Source: Celeribacter persicus
Lineage (GTDB): Bacteria; Pseudomonadota; Alphaproteobacteria; Rhodobacterales; Rhodobacteraceae
Direction: 5' to 3'
Assembly (NCBI RefSeq): GCF_003050785.1
Contig: NZ_QAOH01000004.1
Span: 1-64,000 of the forward strand
DNA length: 64,000 bases
The position numbers and the translations under genes are program-made. The notes beneath the pieces are model-generated. The model searched no databases and was not told where the DNA came from. It was given only the letters and a program-made list of their open reading frames with translations. Positions 1-9,624 of the stretch are shown here, piece after piece. The number at the start of each line of letters is the position of its first letter. Positions within the stretch are counted from its first letter, which is position 1.

Positions 1-151
1 AAGGGTCAGGCGCAAAACCTATCGGACCAGAAGACAGGCTCGCGCCGATGTGTTCGATTACATTGAGAGGTTCTACAATCCAACGCGTCGCCACTCGACC
101 ATCGGCTATCTAAGCCCTATGACCTTCGAGGAGCGAGCTATGAAAGCTTAA
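1..151 (+). mobile_element. IS3-family transposase, C-terminal end (partial)
   Basis: The reading frame is open from the left edge to a TAA at 149-151. It encodes the end of an IS3-family OrfB (DDE integrase core): the stretch FDYIERFYNPTRRHSTIGYL followed by SPMTFEE is the usual closing motif and contains the last glutamate region of the rve domain. The 5' part of the element lies outside the window, so it cannot be said whether the copy is intact. The matching terminal inverted repeat follows a few bases later. Confidence 0.9.
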
Positions 152-155
152 GTTG

Positions 156-181
156 CCGTCCACGAAACCGGCAGCAGCTCA
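156..181. repeat. Probable right terminal inverted repeat of the IS3-family element
   Basis: Directly after the transposase stop lies GTCCACGAAACCGGCAGC and then AGCTCA. Read on the minus strand it begins TGAGCTGCTGCCGG, which resembles the TG-starting ends of IS3-family elements in this bacterial group. The partner repeat is off the left edge, so the assignment rests on position and on the TG...CA form. Confidence 0.55.
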
Positions 182-626
182 GTGCCCCCCATCCCCGGTC
201 CGCAACTCGGACACACCCTAGGAAAACGAAAATCGTAGGCGGCGTTCACCCGGCATATGAAAGATCGAAACTCAACTTGGGACAACACCCGGAGGTTGAC
301 AGAAACACAACTCAGACAGCATAAGTGTGACACGAAGTGCGACACACAACTCAACCTCGCACTCGATTATTTAGGCCGTCCAATGGCTTAGAAAAATGGT
401 AGCGGGTCCGGTACTCGCCTCCAAATTCCAAGCCCCGAATTCCAGCGTGCCTCGCATATTCATTCCCGACCGGATTTCAATCCGGTGGAAACTGTCTGGC
501 CTGCTCCATCTTCCAAAGCGCAACACCGCGCGTCCTTCGGCGACAGATTCACCCGCGAAGCATTGACACGCCCCCTCCCTCTCTCCAGTCTCTGCGCCAA
601 CCGGTGTTGTCGCTCGGAAAGTTGTT
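182..626. other. Gene-less stretch between the IS end and the HAD-UbiA gene
   Basis: I see no convincing gene here. Short open frames on both strands lack coding-like composition and good ribosome sites. A small perfect hairpin (CCGGAT, loop TTCA, ATCCGG) lies near 470-485. The part just before 626 should hold the promoter and ribosome site of the next gene (GGAAAG near 616-621). The left part may be debris from insertion events. Confidence 0.5.
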
Positions 627-2060
627 TTGGAACAAGCCTCTCAGACCCCCACGCAGATCCTTGTTGTCGATCTCGACGGCACGGTTCTTCGCTCTGACAT
701 GATCTATGAAACCTTCTGGTCCGGCCTTGCCCGGGACTGGAAACTGCCGTTTCGGGCGCTCGCCGCCCTCACCAACGGCAAGGCCGCGCTCAAAAGGCTT
801 CTGGCGGAGCGCTCCGATGTCGATGTGACCACCCTGCCCTATGACGAAACCGTGTTGCAGCGGCTGCGCGACTGGCGCGCGAAAGGCGGGCGCACGGCGC
901 TTGTGACCGCAACCGATCAGCCCATCGCCGAACGGATCGCCGCGCATCTCGGCCTGTTCGACGTGGTGATCGGCTCCAACGGCACCGCGAACCTCAAGGG
1001 CCCCGCCAAGGCCGAACGGCTGATCGCCGAGTTCGGCGAGGGGAATTTCACCTATATGGGCGATCACGAGGCGGATCTGGCGATCTGGAAGGTCGCGGGT
1101 GGGGCGATCACGGTGAACGCCTCCTCCGCACTGCAGGCGCGGGTGCAATGCGGGGGCCCCATTGAGCACCTGAGCACCACGACCCGGACCCTGCGCCCCT
1201 ATGTCAAGGCGATCCGCCCGCATCAGTGGCTCAAGAACATCCTGATCTTCGTCCCGATGCTGGCGGCGCACGAGTTGAGCTTCGGCGTATTCTTTCGCGC
1301 GCTCGTCGCTTTCATTTCATTCAGTCTCATCGCCTCCTCGGTCTATGTGCTGAACGATCTGCTTGACCTGAAAGGCGACCGGGCGCATCCGCGCAAGCGT
1401 CTTCGGCCCTTCGCTGCCGGGACGATCCCGATTGAACGCGGTACGGTCATGGCAATCGCACTGCTGATCGCCGGGCTGATCCCGGCGATCCTCCTTGGCC
1501 TACCCTTTCTCAGGGTCATGGTCGCCTATTACATCCTGACCACCGCCTATTCGCTCTGGCTCAAGCGGCAACTCGTGGTCGATATCTTCGCCCTCGCGGG
1601 GCTTTACACCCTCCGCATTCTCGCAGGCGGCACCAGTTCGGGCATCCCCATGTCGGTCTGGCTTCTGGCCTTCTCGATCTTTTTCTTCTTTTCGCTCGCC
1701 GCCGTGAAGCGTCAGGCCGAACTGGTCGACAGCCGCAACTCCGGCAAGCTCAAGGCACACGGGCGCGGCTATCATGTCGAGGATGTACCGATCGTGACCA
1801 TGATGGCGCTCGCCTCCGGCTATGTCTCCGTCCTCGTCATGGCACTCTATATCAGCGCGCCGACAGTGCTCGAAATGTATCCCCGACCGGGCTATCTCTG
1901 GGGCGCCTGTCTCGTATTGCTCTACTGGATCAGCCGCATGGTGATGACCACCCATCGCGGCCAGATGAATGACGATCCCGTGCTCTATGCCGCCAGGGAC
2001 AAGGTCAGCCTGTTCTGCTTCGGCCTCATTCTCGCCCTCGGCGTCGCGAGCGCAGTTTGA
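627..2060 (+). CDS. HAD phosphatase-UbiA prenyltransferase fusion
   Basis: This is a 477-residue two-domain membrane protein. Residues 10-180 are a HAD-type hydrolase: DLDGT at 15-19 carries the nucleophile Asp and GDHEAD at 145-150 is the acidic motif IV. From about residue 190 the protein is a UbiA-superfamily polyprenyl transferase with roughly eight hydrophobic helices and the Mg/diphosphate motif NDLLD at 243-247, followed by KGDRAHPRKRLRP. The C-terminal half resembles decaprenyl-phosphate phosphoribosyltransferase (Rv3806c type) more than quinone-biosynthesis UbiA, and the fused HAD domain could remove the 5-phosphate. That is inference from family knowledge. The start is TTG at 627 with GGAAAG just upstream. 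The stop shares one base with the ATG of the GtrA gene, so the two are co-transcribed and probably coupled. Confidence 0.85.
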   Translation: MEQASQTPTQILVVDLDGTVLRSDMIYETFWSGLARDWKLPFRALAALTNGKAALKRLLAERSDVDVTTLPYDETVLQRLRDWRAKGGRTALVTATDQPIAERIAAHLGLFDVVIGSNGTANLKGPAKAERLIAEFGEGNFTYMGDHEADLAIWKVAGGAITVNASSALQARVQCGGPIEHLSTTTRTLRPYVKAIRPHQWLKNILIFVPMLAAHELSFGVFFRALVAFISFSLIASSVYVLNDLLDLKGDRAHPRKRLRPFAAGTIPIERGTVMAIALLIAGLIPAILLGLPFLRVMVAYYILTTAYSLWLKRQLVVDIFALAGLYTLRILAGGTSSGIPMSVWLLAFSIFFFFSLAAVKRQAELVDSRNSGKLKAHGRGYHVEDVPIVTMMALASGYVSVLVMALYISAPTVLEMYPRPGYLWGACLVLLYWISRMVMTTHRGQMNDDPVLYAARDKVSLFCFGLILALGVASAV

Positions 2061-2482
2061 TGAGCGCCACGCCGCTGTCCCTGCCCGCTCTGGTCCTGCG
2101 CTACGGCCTCTTCGCCGCCGTCGCAACACTGGTCAATCTCGGGGCACAGCGCATCGCCATCGCGCTTTGGCCCGGCCCCGGAGCATTGCTCGTCGCCCTC
2201 GTCACAGGCACCGGCATCGGCCTGGTGGTAAAATACCTGCTCGACAAGCGCTGGATCTTTTACGACATGGAAACCGGTGCCAGGGCCCATGGCCGCAAAT
2301 TCGGCCTCTATACCGCCATGGGGCTGATCACCACGGCAATCTTCTGGGGCATGGAGGCCGGGGCATGGTGGATATGGCACAGCACCACCGCACGCGAGGC
2401 CGGCGCAGTCCTCGGCCTCGCCATCGGTTATGTGGTGAAGTTTCAACTCGACCGGCGCTATGTGTTTCACTCGGTGCACTAA
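2060..2482 (+). CDS. GtrA-like membrane protein
   Basis: This 140-residue protein has four hydrophobic segments and the GtrA-family pattern: an N-terminal LRYGLFAAVAT helix, K-Y-L-L-D-K-R-W-I-F after helix two, and a final repeat of that motif (VKFQLDRRYVFH). GtrA proteins are thought to flip or escort polyprenyl-phosphate-linked sugars across the inner membrane. The ATG at 2060 overlaps the preceding TGA by one base (TGATG). Its pairing with a UbiA-type phosphoribosyltransferase parallels the mycobacterial Rv3789/Rv3806c partners, suggesting transport of a lipid-linked pentose. The substrate is not shown by the sequence. Confidence 0.85.
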   Translation: MSATPLSLPALVLRYGLFAAVATLVNLGAQRIAIALWPGPGALLVALVTGTGIGLVVKYLLDKRWIFYDMETGARAHGRKFGLYTAMGLITTAIFWGMEAGAWWIWHSTTAREAGAVLGLAIGYVVKFQLDRRYVFHSVH

Positions 2483-2530
2483 AAAGCGTTCGGCCAAAGA
2501 CTGTGATCGAGGTTTTGGGCCGAACGCTTT
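2483..2530. terminator. Bidirectional intrinsic terminator between convergent genes
   Basis: AAAGCGTTCGGCC at 2483-2495 pairs perfectly with GGCCGAACGCTTT at 2518-2530. The A/T ends on both sides serve the GtrA gene (plus) and the lipoamide dehydrogenase-like gene (minus). Confidence 0.8.
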
Positions 2531-2536
2531 AGGCCT

Positions 2537-3940
2537 TTACGCAGGCGTCAGTCCCGGCGGGTGCGGCAGTTTGTGCCCGCTGTTCGCCAGACAACTCATC
2601 AACGCATCCTGCAAGGTCTCTTCCAGAACCGGGTGATAGAACGGCGCTTCCAGACAGGCGTCAATCGTCATCCCCTGCTCCATCGCCAGCGCCAACCAAT
2701 GCGCCATATGCTCCCCGTCGCCAATCGCCAGCGTCGCACCCAGAAGTTTGAGCGTGCTCTTGTCGGCATAGACCCGGATCATCCCCACCGTCTCCGCCTT
2801 GACCTTGGAGCGCCCGTTGTTCTGCGCCGAAGCGCTGCCAATGGCAATCTGCTCCGGGTCGAGCGCATCGAAGGTCGCGCCGACCGTGGCAATCTGCGGC
2901 CCGGTGAAGGCAACCCCTAACGGCACGCGCCGCCGGAAGGGTTTGCGGGTCCCGGCAATGATGTTCAGCGCTGCGATCTTGCCCTCGTCCTTCGCCTCGT
3001 GCAGCAGCGGTCGGTCGGCGTTCACATCCCCGGTCAGATAGACCGGCAGATCGCCGATCTGAAGCGTCTCGCGGTCATAGGCGGGCATGCCATGGGCATC
3101 CAATTCGACGCCAAGGGTCTCAAGTCCCAGCCCCGTGATATTGGCCCGCCGCCCGATGCTGGCCAACACACGTTCGACATTGACCGTCTTGTCGCCCGCC
3201 GTGATCGTAACCGTACCGTCTGCTTCCAGCTTCGGCTCCACATTTGCGCCCGTGGTAATACGCATATCGCGCCCGAGCCATTCGGCGGCGGCCTCCGCCA
3301 CCACTGGGTCCTTGATCCCCGCGATCACCGGTGCGGCATCAAAGCCATGCACCTCGACGCCCAGACGCCCAAGCGCCTGACCTATCTCGCAACCGATGAC
3401 CCCAAGCCCAACGACCGCGATGGATTTCGGCAGGTCCGGCTCTTCGAAAAACGTGTCCGTCGTCAAAAGCGCATCCCCCAGCGCCCGAAACGGCGCAGGC
3501 AGCACCGGAGTCGAGCCGGTCGCGATAATGATCGCCCCGGCCTCGATCTCCTCGCCATTCACCTCGACACGGTTCGGGCCGGTGATCTTCGCATGCCCGT
3601 CGATGAACTGAGTCTCGTCGAGATGTTTGTGCGTGCGGGTGATGAACCCGTTCACAAGCTGGTCCCGGATCGCCCGCACCCGCGCCATCACGGCCGGGCC
3701 GTCGACCCGAAGCGCCTCCGTCCCGCGCAAACCGAACATCTCCTGACGGTCCTTGTCATGATAGAGCGACGCCGCCTCGATCAGCGCCTTGGACGGCATG
3801 CATCCCACCCGGGCACAGGTCGTCCCCTCCGGCCCGGAATTGATCAGAACGACGCTCTTGCCCGCCCTGAGCAACACGAAAAGCGCCGTCACACCGGCAC
3901 TGCCCGCCCCGAGGATGGCCACATCGACTTTGCGTGTCAT
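2537..3940 (-). CDS. Dihydrolipoamide dehydrogenase-like flavoprotein
   Basis: This 467-residue class I pyridine nucleotide-disulphide oxidoreductase has FAD-binding GAGSAG at 11-16 and the redox disulphide in GTTCARVGCMPSK (Cys42, Cys47). It also has a second nucleotide-binding GLGVIG motif near 177-182 and a C-terminal dimerisation domain ending in HPVLEE, the His-Glu dyad that acts on the partner subunit. It is NAD(P)H/FAD dependent and cytoplasmic. No E1/E2 genes lie nearby, so it is a stand-alone copy rather than the operon-linked subunit of pyruvate or 2-oxoglutarate dehydrogenase. It may serve another disulphide substrate. The start ATG follows AAAGGA at a good distance. Confidence 0.85.
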   Translation of the reverse strand: MTRKVDVAILGAGSAGVTALFVLLRAGKSVVLINSGPEGTTCARVGCMPSKALIEAASLYHDKDRQEMFGLRGTEALRVDGPAVMARVRAIRDQLVNGFITRTHKHLDETQFIDGHAKITGPNRVEVNGEEIEAGAIIIATGSTPVLPAPFRALGDALLTTDTFFEEPDLPKSIAVVGLGVIGCEIGQALGRLGVEVHGFDAAPVIAGIKDPVVAEAAAEWLGRDMRITTGANVEPKLEADGTVTITAGDKTVNVERVLASIGRRANITGLGLETLGVELDAHGMPAYDRETLQIGDLPVYLTGDVNADRPLLHEAKDEGKIAALNIIAGTRKPFRRRVPLGVAFTGPQIATVGATFDALDPEQIAIGSASAQNNGRSKVKAETVGMIRVYADKSTLKLLGATLAIGDGEHMAHWLALAMEQGMTIDACLEAPFYHPVLEETLQDALMSCLANSGHKLPHPPGLTPA

Positions 3941-4151
3941 GAAACGAATCCTTTATCTGCACCCACGAAGCGCCCCAAACCGGCGTCGCCCCGTGGCTTC
4001 AATCATCTTGATATCTACATAACATGTATCTTTTGCAGAACAATTGTCGAGCCACGCGACATGACGACACCCGCCTGCGAAAAACCCCGTAAACATCCGG
4101 GTCACGAAGCCGTCGCGGCTGTATATCTACGATGAAATGTCCTGAGAAATT

Positions 4152-4227
4152 GGCGATCCCTTGAGGACTCGAACCCCAAACCTGCTGATTAGAAGTCAGC
4201 TGCTCTATCCAGTTGAGCTAAGGGACC
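4152..4227 (-). tRNA. tRNA-Arg (anticodon UCU)
   Basis: On the minus strand a full cloverleaf can be drawn: acceptor GGTCCCT pairing with AGGGATC, discriminator G and encoded CCA at 4152-4154. The T arm is TGGGG-TTCGAGT-CCTCA. The anticodon stem GCTGA/TCAGC encloses loop CTTCTAA, giving anticodon UCU (plus-strand positions 4192-4194), which reads AGA/AGG arginine codons. It lies 71 bases downstream of the NDUFS4-like gene on the same strand. Confidence 0.97.
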
Positions 4228-4298
4228 GCACTTGGGCCGTGTCGGCCATGAAAAAGCGCCGGAAGACCGGCGCTGTCTCCTTGAGATGTGGCGCCGGA

Positions 4299-4610
4299 TC
4301 AGTGGGTCCAGGGGGCGCGTCTGTTCGTGGCGAAGTTCTCGCCATAGCCGCCCGGGCGCACGTTGTGCCGACGTTTGTGCGGCTCCTGTACCACGTAGTC
4401 GATGCCATGTTCTTCGGCATAGGCGATCGCGTGTTCCTTGCTGTCGAATTTCAACCGCACTTGGGTTTGCGTGTCATGCGACGAGGTCCAGCCCATAAGC
4501 GGGTCGATGTCACGCGCGGAGGCAGGCGCATAATCGAGATACCATTGCTTGGTCTTGGCTTGCCCGGATTGCATGGCGTTGCGGGCGGGCTGGTAGATAC
4601 GAGCGCGCAT
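4299..4610 (-). CDS. NDUFS4-like complex I accessory subunit
   Basis: This 103-residue protein begins [16 protein letters not shown] and has the NDUFS4/ETC complex I signature: W-Y-L-D-Y near 23, [32 protein letters not shown], and a basic tail ending in [12 protein letters not shown]. Alphaproteobacterial complex I carries this supernumerary subunit on the peripheral arm, like mitochondrial NDUFS4. The start at 4610 was chosen because AAGGAG sits at the right distance and the family begins here; the open frame continues upstream without homology. It is a single gene followed by tRNA-Arg. Confidence 0.9.
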   Translation of the reverse strand: MRARIYQPARNAMQSGQAKTKQWYLDYAPASARDIDPLMGWTSSHDTQTQVRLKFDSKEHAIAYAEEHGIDYVVQEPHKRRHNVRPGGYGENFATNRRAPWTH

Positions 4611-4697
4611 CGAGTGACTCCTTTTTACCTTGGTGCCGGTTATCCCCGTTTCCGGAAGGCGTTTCAAGCCCTTCACGTACTGCCCCATGGTCCAGAC

Positions 4698-4820
4698 GTA
4701 AGAAAACCCGCCAGAGCGGGTTCGATACGATGGTTTGGCCGTTGCTTTGGGTGACTGCCCGGTCGGATGTGAGGGAGCGAGGGTTGGGGGTGGGTATACA
4801 CACCCGACCGGGTCAGTCTT
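4698..4820 (-). ncRNA. Candidate structured small RNA with C-rich loop and its own terminator
   Basis: Read on the minus strand, a long stem is formed by 4799-4818 and 4753-4771: GACTG/CAGTC, one bulged A, then CCCGGTCGG/CCGACCGGG, a G-U pair, and TGTG/CACA. The loop (4772-4798) is unpaired and very C-rich (CCCACCCCCAACCC...CTCCCT), like anti-Shine-Dalgarno loops of alphaproteobacterial small RNAs. About 30 bases further is an intrinsic terminator, AACCCGC-TCTG-GCGGGTT followed by TTCTTAC (4698-4722). On the plus strand the G-U pair becomes an A-C mismatch, which favours minus-strand transcription. It could instead be an attenuating leader of the NDUFS4-like gene 88 bases downstream. The 5' end is a guess. 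Confidence 0.55.
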
Positions 4821-4845
4821 TTCTGCTGCTTGCAAAAACAGGTTA

Positions 4846-5033
4846 GGCGCAAAGGCCGTACCGATACAAGGAAAAATATCGCTATGATTGCAATATAAGG
4901 AAAAAATTCTCCTTAAAGTGGTAAGCTTTTGTTAATCTCCAGACTGCGGACCACAAGACTTGAAAGGTGAACAAAAAGGGATCATCTGTTAACCAGCCCC
5001 GAAACCTCACCTGACAAGACGAAAAGGGACCCA
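4846..5033. promoter_or_regulatory. AT-rich upstream region of uvrB, with a LexA-like half-conserved box
   Basis: The region is markedly AT-rich and holds two near-identical AAGGAAAAAT copies about 32 bases apart. GAAC-N7-GATC lies at 4969-4983, one base away from the GAAC-N7-GAAC form of the alphaproteobacterial LexA box, 51 bases before the uvrB ATG. The ribosome site is AAAAGGGA. The single mismatch makes SOS control possible but unproven. A promoter for the candidate small RNA on the other strand should also lie here. Confidence 0.3.
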
Positions 5034-7210
<2,177 letters not shown>

Positions 7211-7214
<4 letters not shown>

Positions 7215-7810
7215 ATCTGGGTTTAGGACTTGGCTTAGGAAGCATTGCAGTTCACCAAAGACCTGCAACCGTACGCGCAAATTTGGACAATCTCTCACAT
7301 GAATTGATAATTCCAATTCAATTGCTGCAAGTTGAAGAACGTGTTGCACAAGGGACGATTGTCAAAGCCCTCTCCCACCCATGGGAGGCAGTATTTGAGC
7401 AAATCAAAACAAATTCCAACCTGCTTTATCAATTTTCAAAATTCCCCAGAGAATTTGAAGAATTCATAGCGGCATCGTATGAAAGGCAGGGCTTTAAAGT
7501 CCTCCTCACTCCGCGCAGTGGCGATGGAGGGGTTGATCTTATTGCGGAGAAAAGTGGTATCGGCACATTGCGCATCTTAGATCAGTGCAAGGCTTTTTCG
7601 AAAGGCAACCGGGTTGGACTTAACGATGCGCGCGCGATGATGGGCACTTTTAAACGCCTTACGGACTTCAATAACACGCCTACACGAGCAATCCTTACAA
7701 CAACATCAACTTTTGCTCCGACGGCAAAAACCGAATGGAAAGACTATATCCCCACGCAGCTTGAACTACGCGAACATGATGATCTGATTAAGTGGCTATC
7801 TCGATCCTAG
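7211..7810 (+). CDS. Mrr-like restriction endonuclease-fold protein
   Basis: This 199-residue protein has a PD-(D/E)XK nuclease core of the Mrr_cat type. [14 protein letters not shown] (82-95) carries the helix with the acidic residue, DGGVDL supplies the metal-binding Asp109, and DQCK gives the Q-x-K lysine at 127. Such domains cleave DNA in type IV restriction or act in recombination; the target is unknown here. The N-terminal 75 residues lack a recognisable DNA-reader domain. Base composition is visibly lower in GC than uvrB, pointing to later acquisition. The GTG start overlaps the uvrB TGA (GTGA), so translation is likely coupled to uvrB. An inverted repeat and a dispersed repeat follow the stop. 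Confidence 0.7.
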
Positions 7811-7822
7811 TGTCGACAACCT

Positions 7823-7843
7823 GCCCAAATCTCTGATTTGGGC
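7823..7843. terminator. Inverted repeat after the Mrr-like gene
   Basis: GCCCAAATC, loop TCT, GATTTGGGC is a perfect nine-base stem 12 bases after the stop. No T-run follows, so it may be a weak terminator or an mRNA 3'-end stabiliser. Confidence 0.5.
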
Positions 7844-7866
7844 ACTCGCCTGCCCCTCCCCCCAGG

Positions 7867-7910
7867 GGAGGGCGCGTTTCACGCCCCCACCCCTAGGGCC
7901 AGGCGCGGGG
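7867..7910 (+). repeat. Dispersed intergenic repeat, copy A
   Basis: This copy contains AGGGCGCGTTTCACGC, then a C-rich part, CCCTAGGG and CCAGGCGCGGGG. It aligns along its whole length with the reverse complement of 24715-24758 (copy B), with a few mismatches and small indels. It lies between the Mrr-like gene and the rhodanese gene. Confidence 0.75.
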
Positions 7911-7931
7911 CTAGATAGATCACGTTGCCCC

Positions 7932-8519
7932 CTACTCCGTCACCGTCAACCCCAGCATCCGCCAGACCTGCATCCCGCCGCGGTAATAGAAAATCTTCTC
8001 CGCCGGAAAGCCCGCTTCGATCATCCGCCGCGCTGCCGTGGGCGACTGGCCGCACCACGGCCCGTTGCAATAGAGCGCGACGGTTTTGACCTGATCGCCT
8101 TCGCAGATGAAGCCTTCAAAATCCGGCTCACAGCCCAGCTCGCCCAGACGATCCGCCGCCTCCGTGTAAGGCATATGCACCGCACCGGGGATGGCGCCGC
8201 CATCGAAATCCGGTTTCACCCGGCTGTCGAGTACCATCGCGTCGGGGTCCTGCAACATCGCGATCAGTTCCAGTTCGCCGATCGTGGTTACGCCTTCCGC
8301 CGGGGTCATCGGCTGGATGCAGAAATTCGGACAGGGGCGCGAGGTCTGCGCCCATTCGCCGCTTACCTCGTTCGCATTGTCCTGAATCCGCGAAATCTCC
8401 ACCGGACCGGAAGGCGTTTCCACCACCGCCGACATCATGTCGGGCGTGATCCCCACCGGATCGGCAAATGCGCCTCCGGTCATCAAAACCAAAGCTGTCG
8501 CAGTCAAAATCTTTTGCAT
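7932..8519 (-). CDS. Exported rhodanese-domain protein
   Basis: This 195-residue protein has an N-terminal signal peptide (hydrophobic MQKILTATALVLMTGGAFA, cleavage after AFA). Behind it lies a rhodanese-like domain with substrate/loop motif LYCNGPWCGQS carrying the candidate catalytic Cys. LDSRVKPDFDGGAIPGAVHMP is the family's CH2A-like region, and GGMQVW closes the fold. An extra conserved stretch, RPCPNFCIQPM, has a Cys-x3-Cys pair. It is probably periplasmic and handles sulfur or redox-active cysteine chemistry. The ATG at 8519 overlaps the upstream monooxygenase stop by one base (TGATG), so it is translated in a two-gene operon. A TTG one codon upstream is less likely. Confidence 0.85.
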   Translation of the reverse strand: MQKILTATALVLMTGGAFADPVGITPDMMSAVVETPSGPVEISRIQDNANEVSGEWAQTSRPCPNFCIQPMTPAEGVTTIGELELIAMLQDPDAMVLDSRVKPDFDGGAIPGAVHMPYTEAADRLGELGCEPDFEGFICEGDQVKTVALYCNGPWCGQSPTAARRMIEAGFPAEKIFYYRGGMQVWRMLGLTVTE

Positions 8520-8836
8520 CAATACACTCCTTCCACGTCATACATCACCGGCTCAAACGACTTGCACATGCCGTTGATCACCCGGTTGCGGGCGCGCATT
8601 TCCTCGGTGCGCAACATCGCCTGATAATCCTCGCGCCGATCCCATTGCGAATAGTTCGCGATCCTTGTCTGCGCATCGTTGATATGCAAAGCCGCCGAGA
8701 TGAATCCCGGCTGTTGCGAGATCACCTCCGCATAGGCGGCCTGCAACGCTTCCATAAGATCTTGCGCCACGCCGGGCGTCGTCTCGAACGTTGTCAGAAC
8801 CGTCTGGCAGGTCGTGTCCTGTGAAATAACCGGCAT
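8519..8836 (-). CDS. Antibiotic biosynthesis monooxygenase (ABM) domain protein
   Basis: This 105-residue ferredoxin-like alpha/beta dimer of the ABM/YgiN type has the typical pattern QTVLTTFETTPGVAQDLMEAL, QPGFISAALHIN, and RIANYSQWDRREDYQAML. Members oxidise small aromatics without cofactor, or act in haem or quinone turnover; the substrate here is unknown. It is first in a two-gene unit with the exported rhodanese protein, sharing one base, which suggests a joint role in a stress or detoxification step. It has no signal peptide. Confidence 0.8.
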   Translation of the reverse strand: MPVISQDTTCQTVLTTFETTPGVAQDLMEALQAAYAEVISQQPGFISAALHINDAQTRIANYSQWDRREDYQAMLRTEEMRARNRVINGMCKSFEPVMYDVEGVY

Positions 8837-9048
8837 CGTCTCCTCCCTGAAATGAGCCTGGCCTGATCTGAGCCTGTTTCAGCATAGCATGAATATCCCG
8901 CATGTTCGCCAGCCCGGATTTGGCGAATGTCGCTTGTTGAAACCCATTGAAATGTCATGATTGTCACCACTGGTTTGGTCACGCAAAACCCGACAATAAA
9001 ACTCGGTTTTCTCTGGCCTGCCTGGGCTTTACGCATTAGACAAGAAAC

Positions 9049-9549
9049 ATGACACAGGACATCCCCTCTCCGATCCGCCCGACCGACACCGAAGCCCGCA
9101 CCATGGCGCGGGATTTGATCACCGGTGCGCGCATTGCCGCCCTCGCCGTTCTCGATCCGGACAGCGGTGCCCCGCATGTCACCCGGATTGCCTTCGGCCT
9201 CGGCTCCCGGGGCACATGGCTGACCCTCGTGTCCGATCTTGCAGCCCATACGAAAGCGCTGCGTGCGTCTCCTCGCGCCGGGCTGTTACTTGGCGAAGCG
9301 CCGAACAAGGGCGACCCGCTGGCCTTCCCGCGCCTTTCGGTCCGGGCCGATGCGCGTTTTGTGCCACGCCACACGGAAGAGCATCTGAGCCACCGTGCGG
9401 CCTGGCTGACGCATCACCCGAAGGCCCAGCTTTACGTGGATTTCGCGGATTTCTCCTTTGTCAGCTTCACGCCCCTGTCTGCCGATCTCAACGGTGGCTT
9501 CGGCAAGGCCTATCACCTGACACCGGACGACATGGACCTGACGGTCTGA
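9049..9549 (+). CDS. HugZ-like flavin/haem-binding split-barrel protein
   Basis: This 166-residue member of the pyridoxamine 5'-phosphate oxidase-like split-barrel fold has ARDLITGARIAALAVLDPDSG at the start, the FGL/TWLTLVSDLAAHTKAL core, and the C-terminal GGFGKAYHL motif typical of HugZ-type haem-utilisation proteins. HugZ enzymes open haem to release iron. This copy is the short single-domain form, and the C-terminal haem-binding extension is not obvious, so haem degradation is inference. It is divergent from the ABM/rhodanese pair across about 210 bases. Confidence 0.75.
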   Translation: MTQDIPSPIRPTDTEARTMARDLITGARIAALAVLDPDSGAPHVTRIAFGLGSRGTWLTLVSDLAAHTKALRASPRAGLLLGEAPNKGDPLAFPRLSVRADARFVPRHTEEHLSHRAAWLTHHPKAQLYVDFADFSFVSFTPLSADLNGGFGKAYHLTPDDMDLTV

Positions 9550-9573
9550 GCCAGACAGCAGAACCCGACATGA

Positions 9574-9603
9574 AAAACCGGACAGCCAAAGCTGCCCGGT
9601 TTT
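9574..9603. terminator. Bidirectional intrinsic terminator
   Basis: AAAACCGG and CCGGTTTT flank an inner CAGC/GCTG stem. The terminator lies between the convergent HugZ-like and beta-helix genes. Confidence 0.75.
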
Positions 9604-9624
9604 CCGCCTGCATCCCGAAAGGGC

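Noticed and set aside
148-354. Short minus-strand frame next to the IS end
   Set aside because: It runs through the inverted repeat of the IS, and its composition is Cys/Val/Ser-rich without a ribosome site.
400-440. TGGTAGCGGGTCC... as the 3' end of a tRNA on the minus strand
   Set aside because: No T-arm (TTCGA) and no anticodon stem can be drawn; it is not a tRNA.
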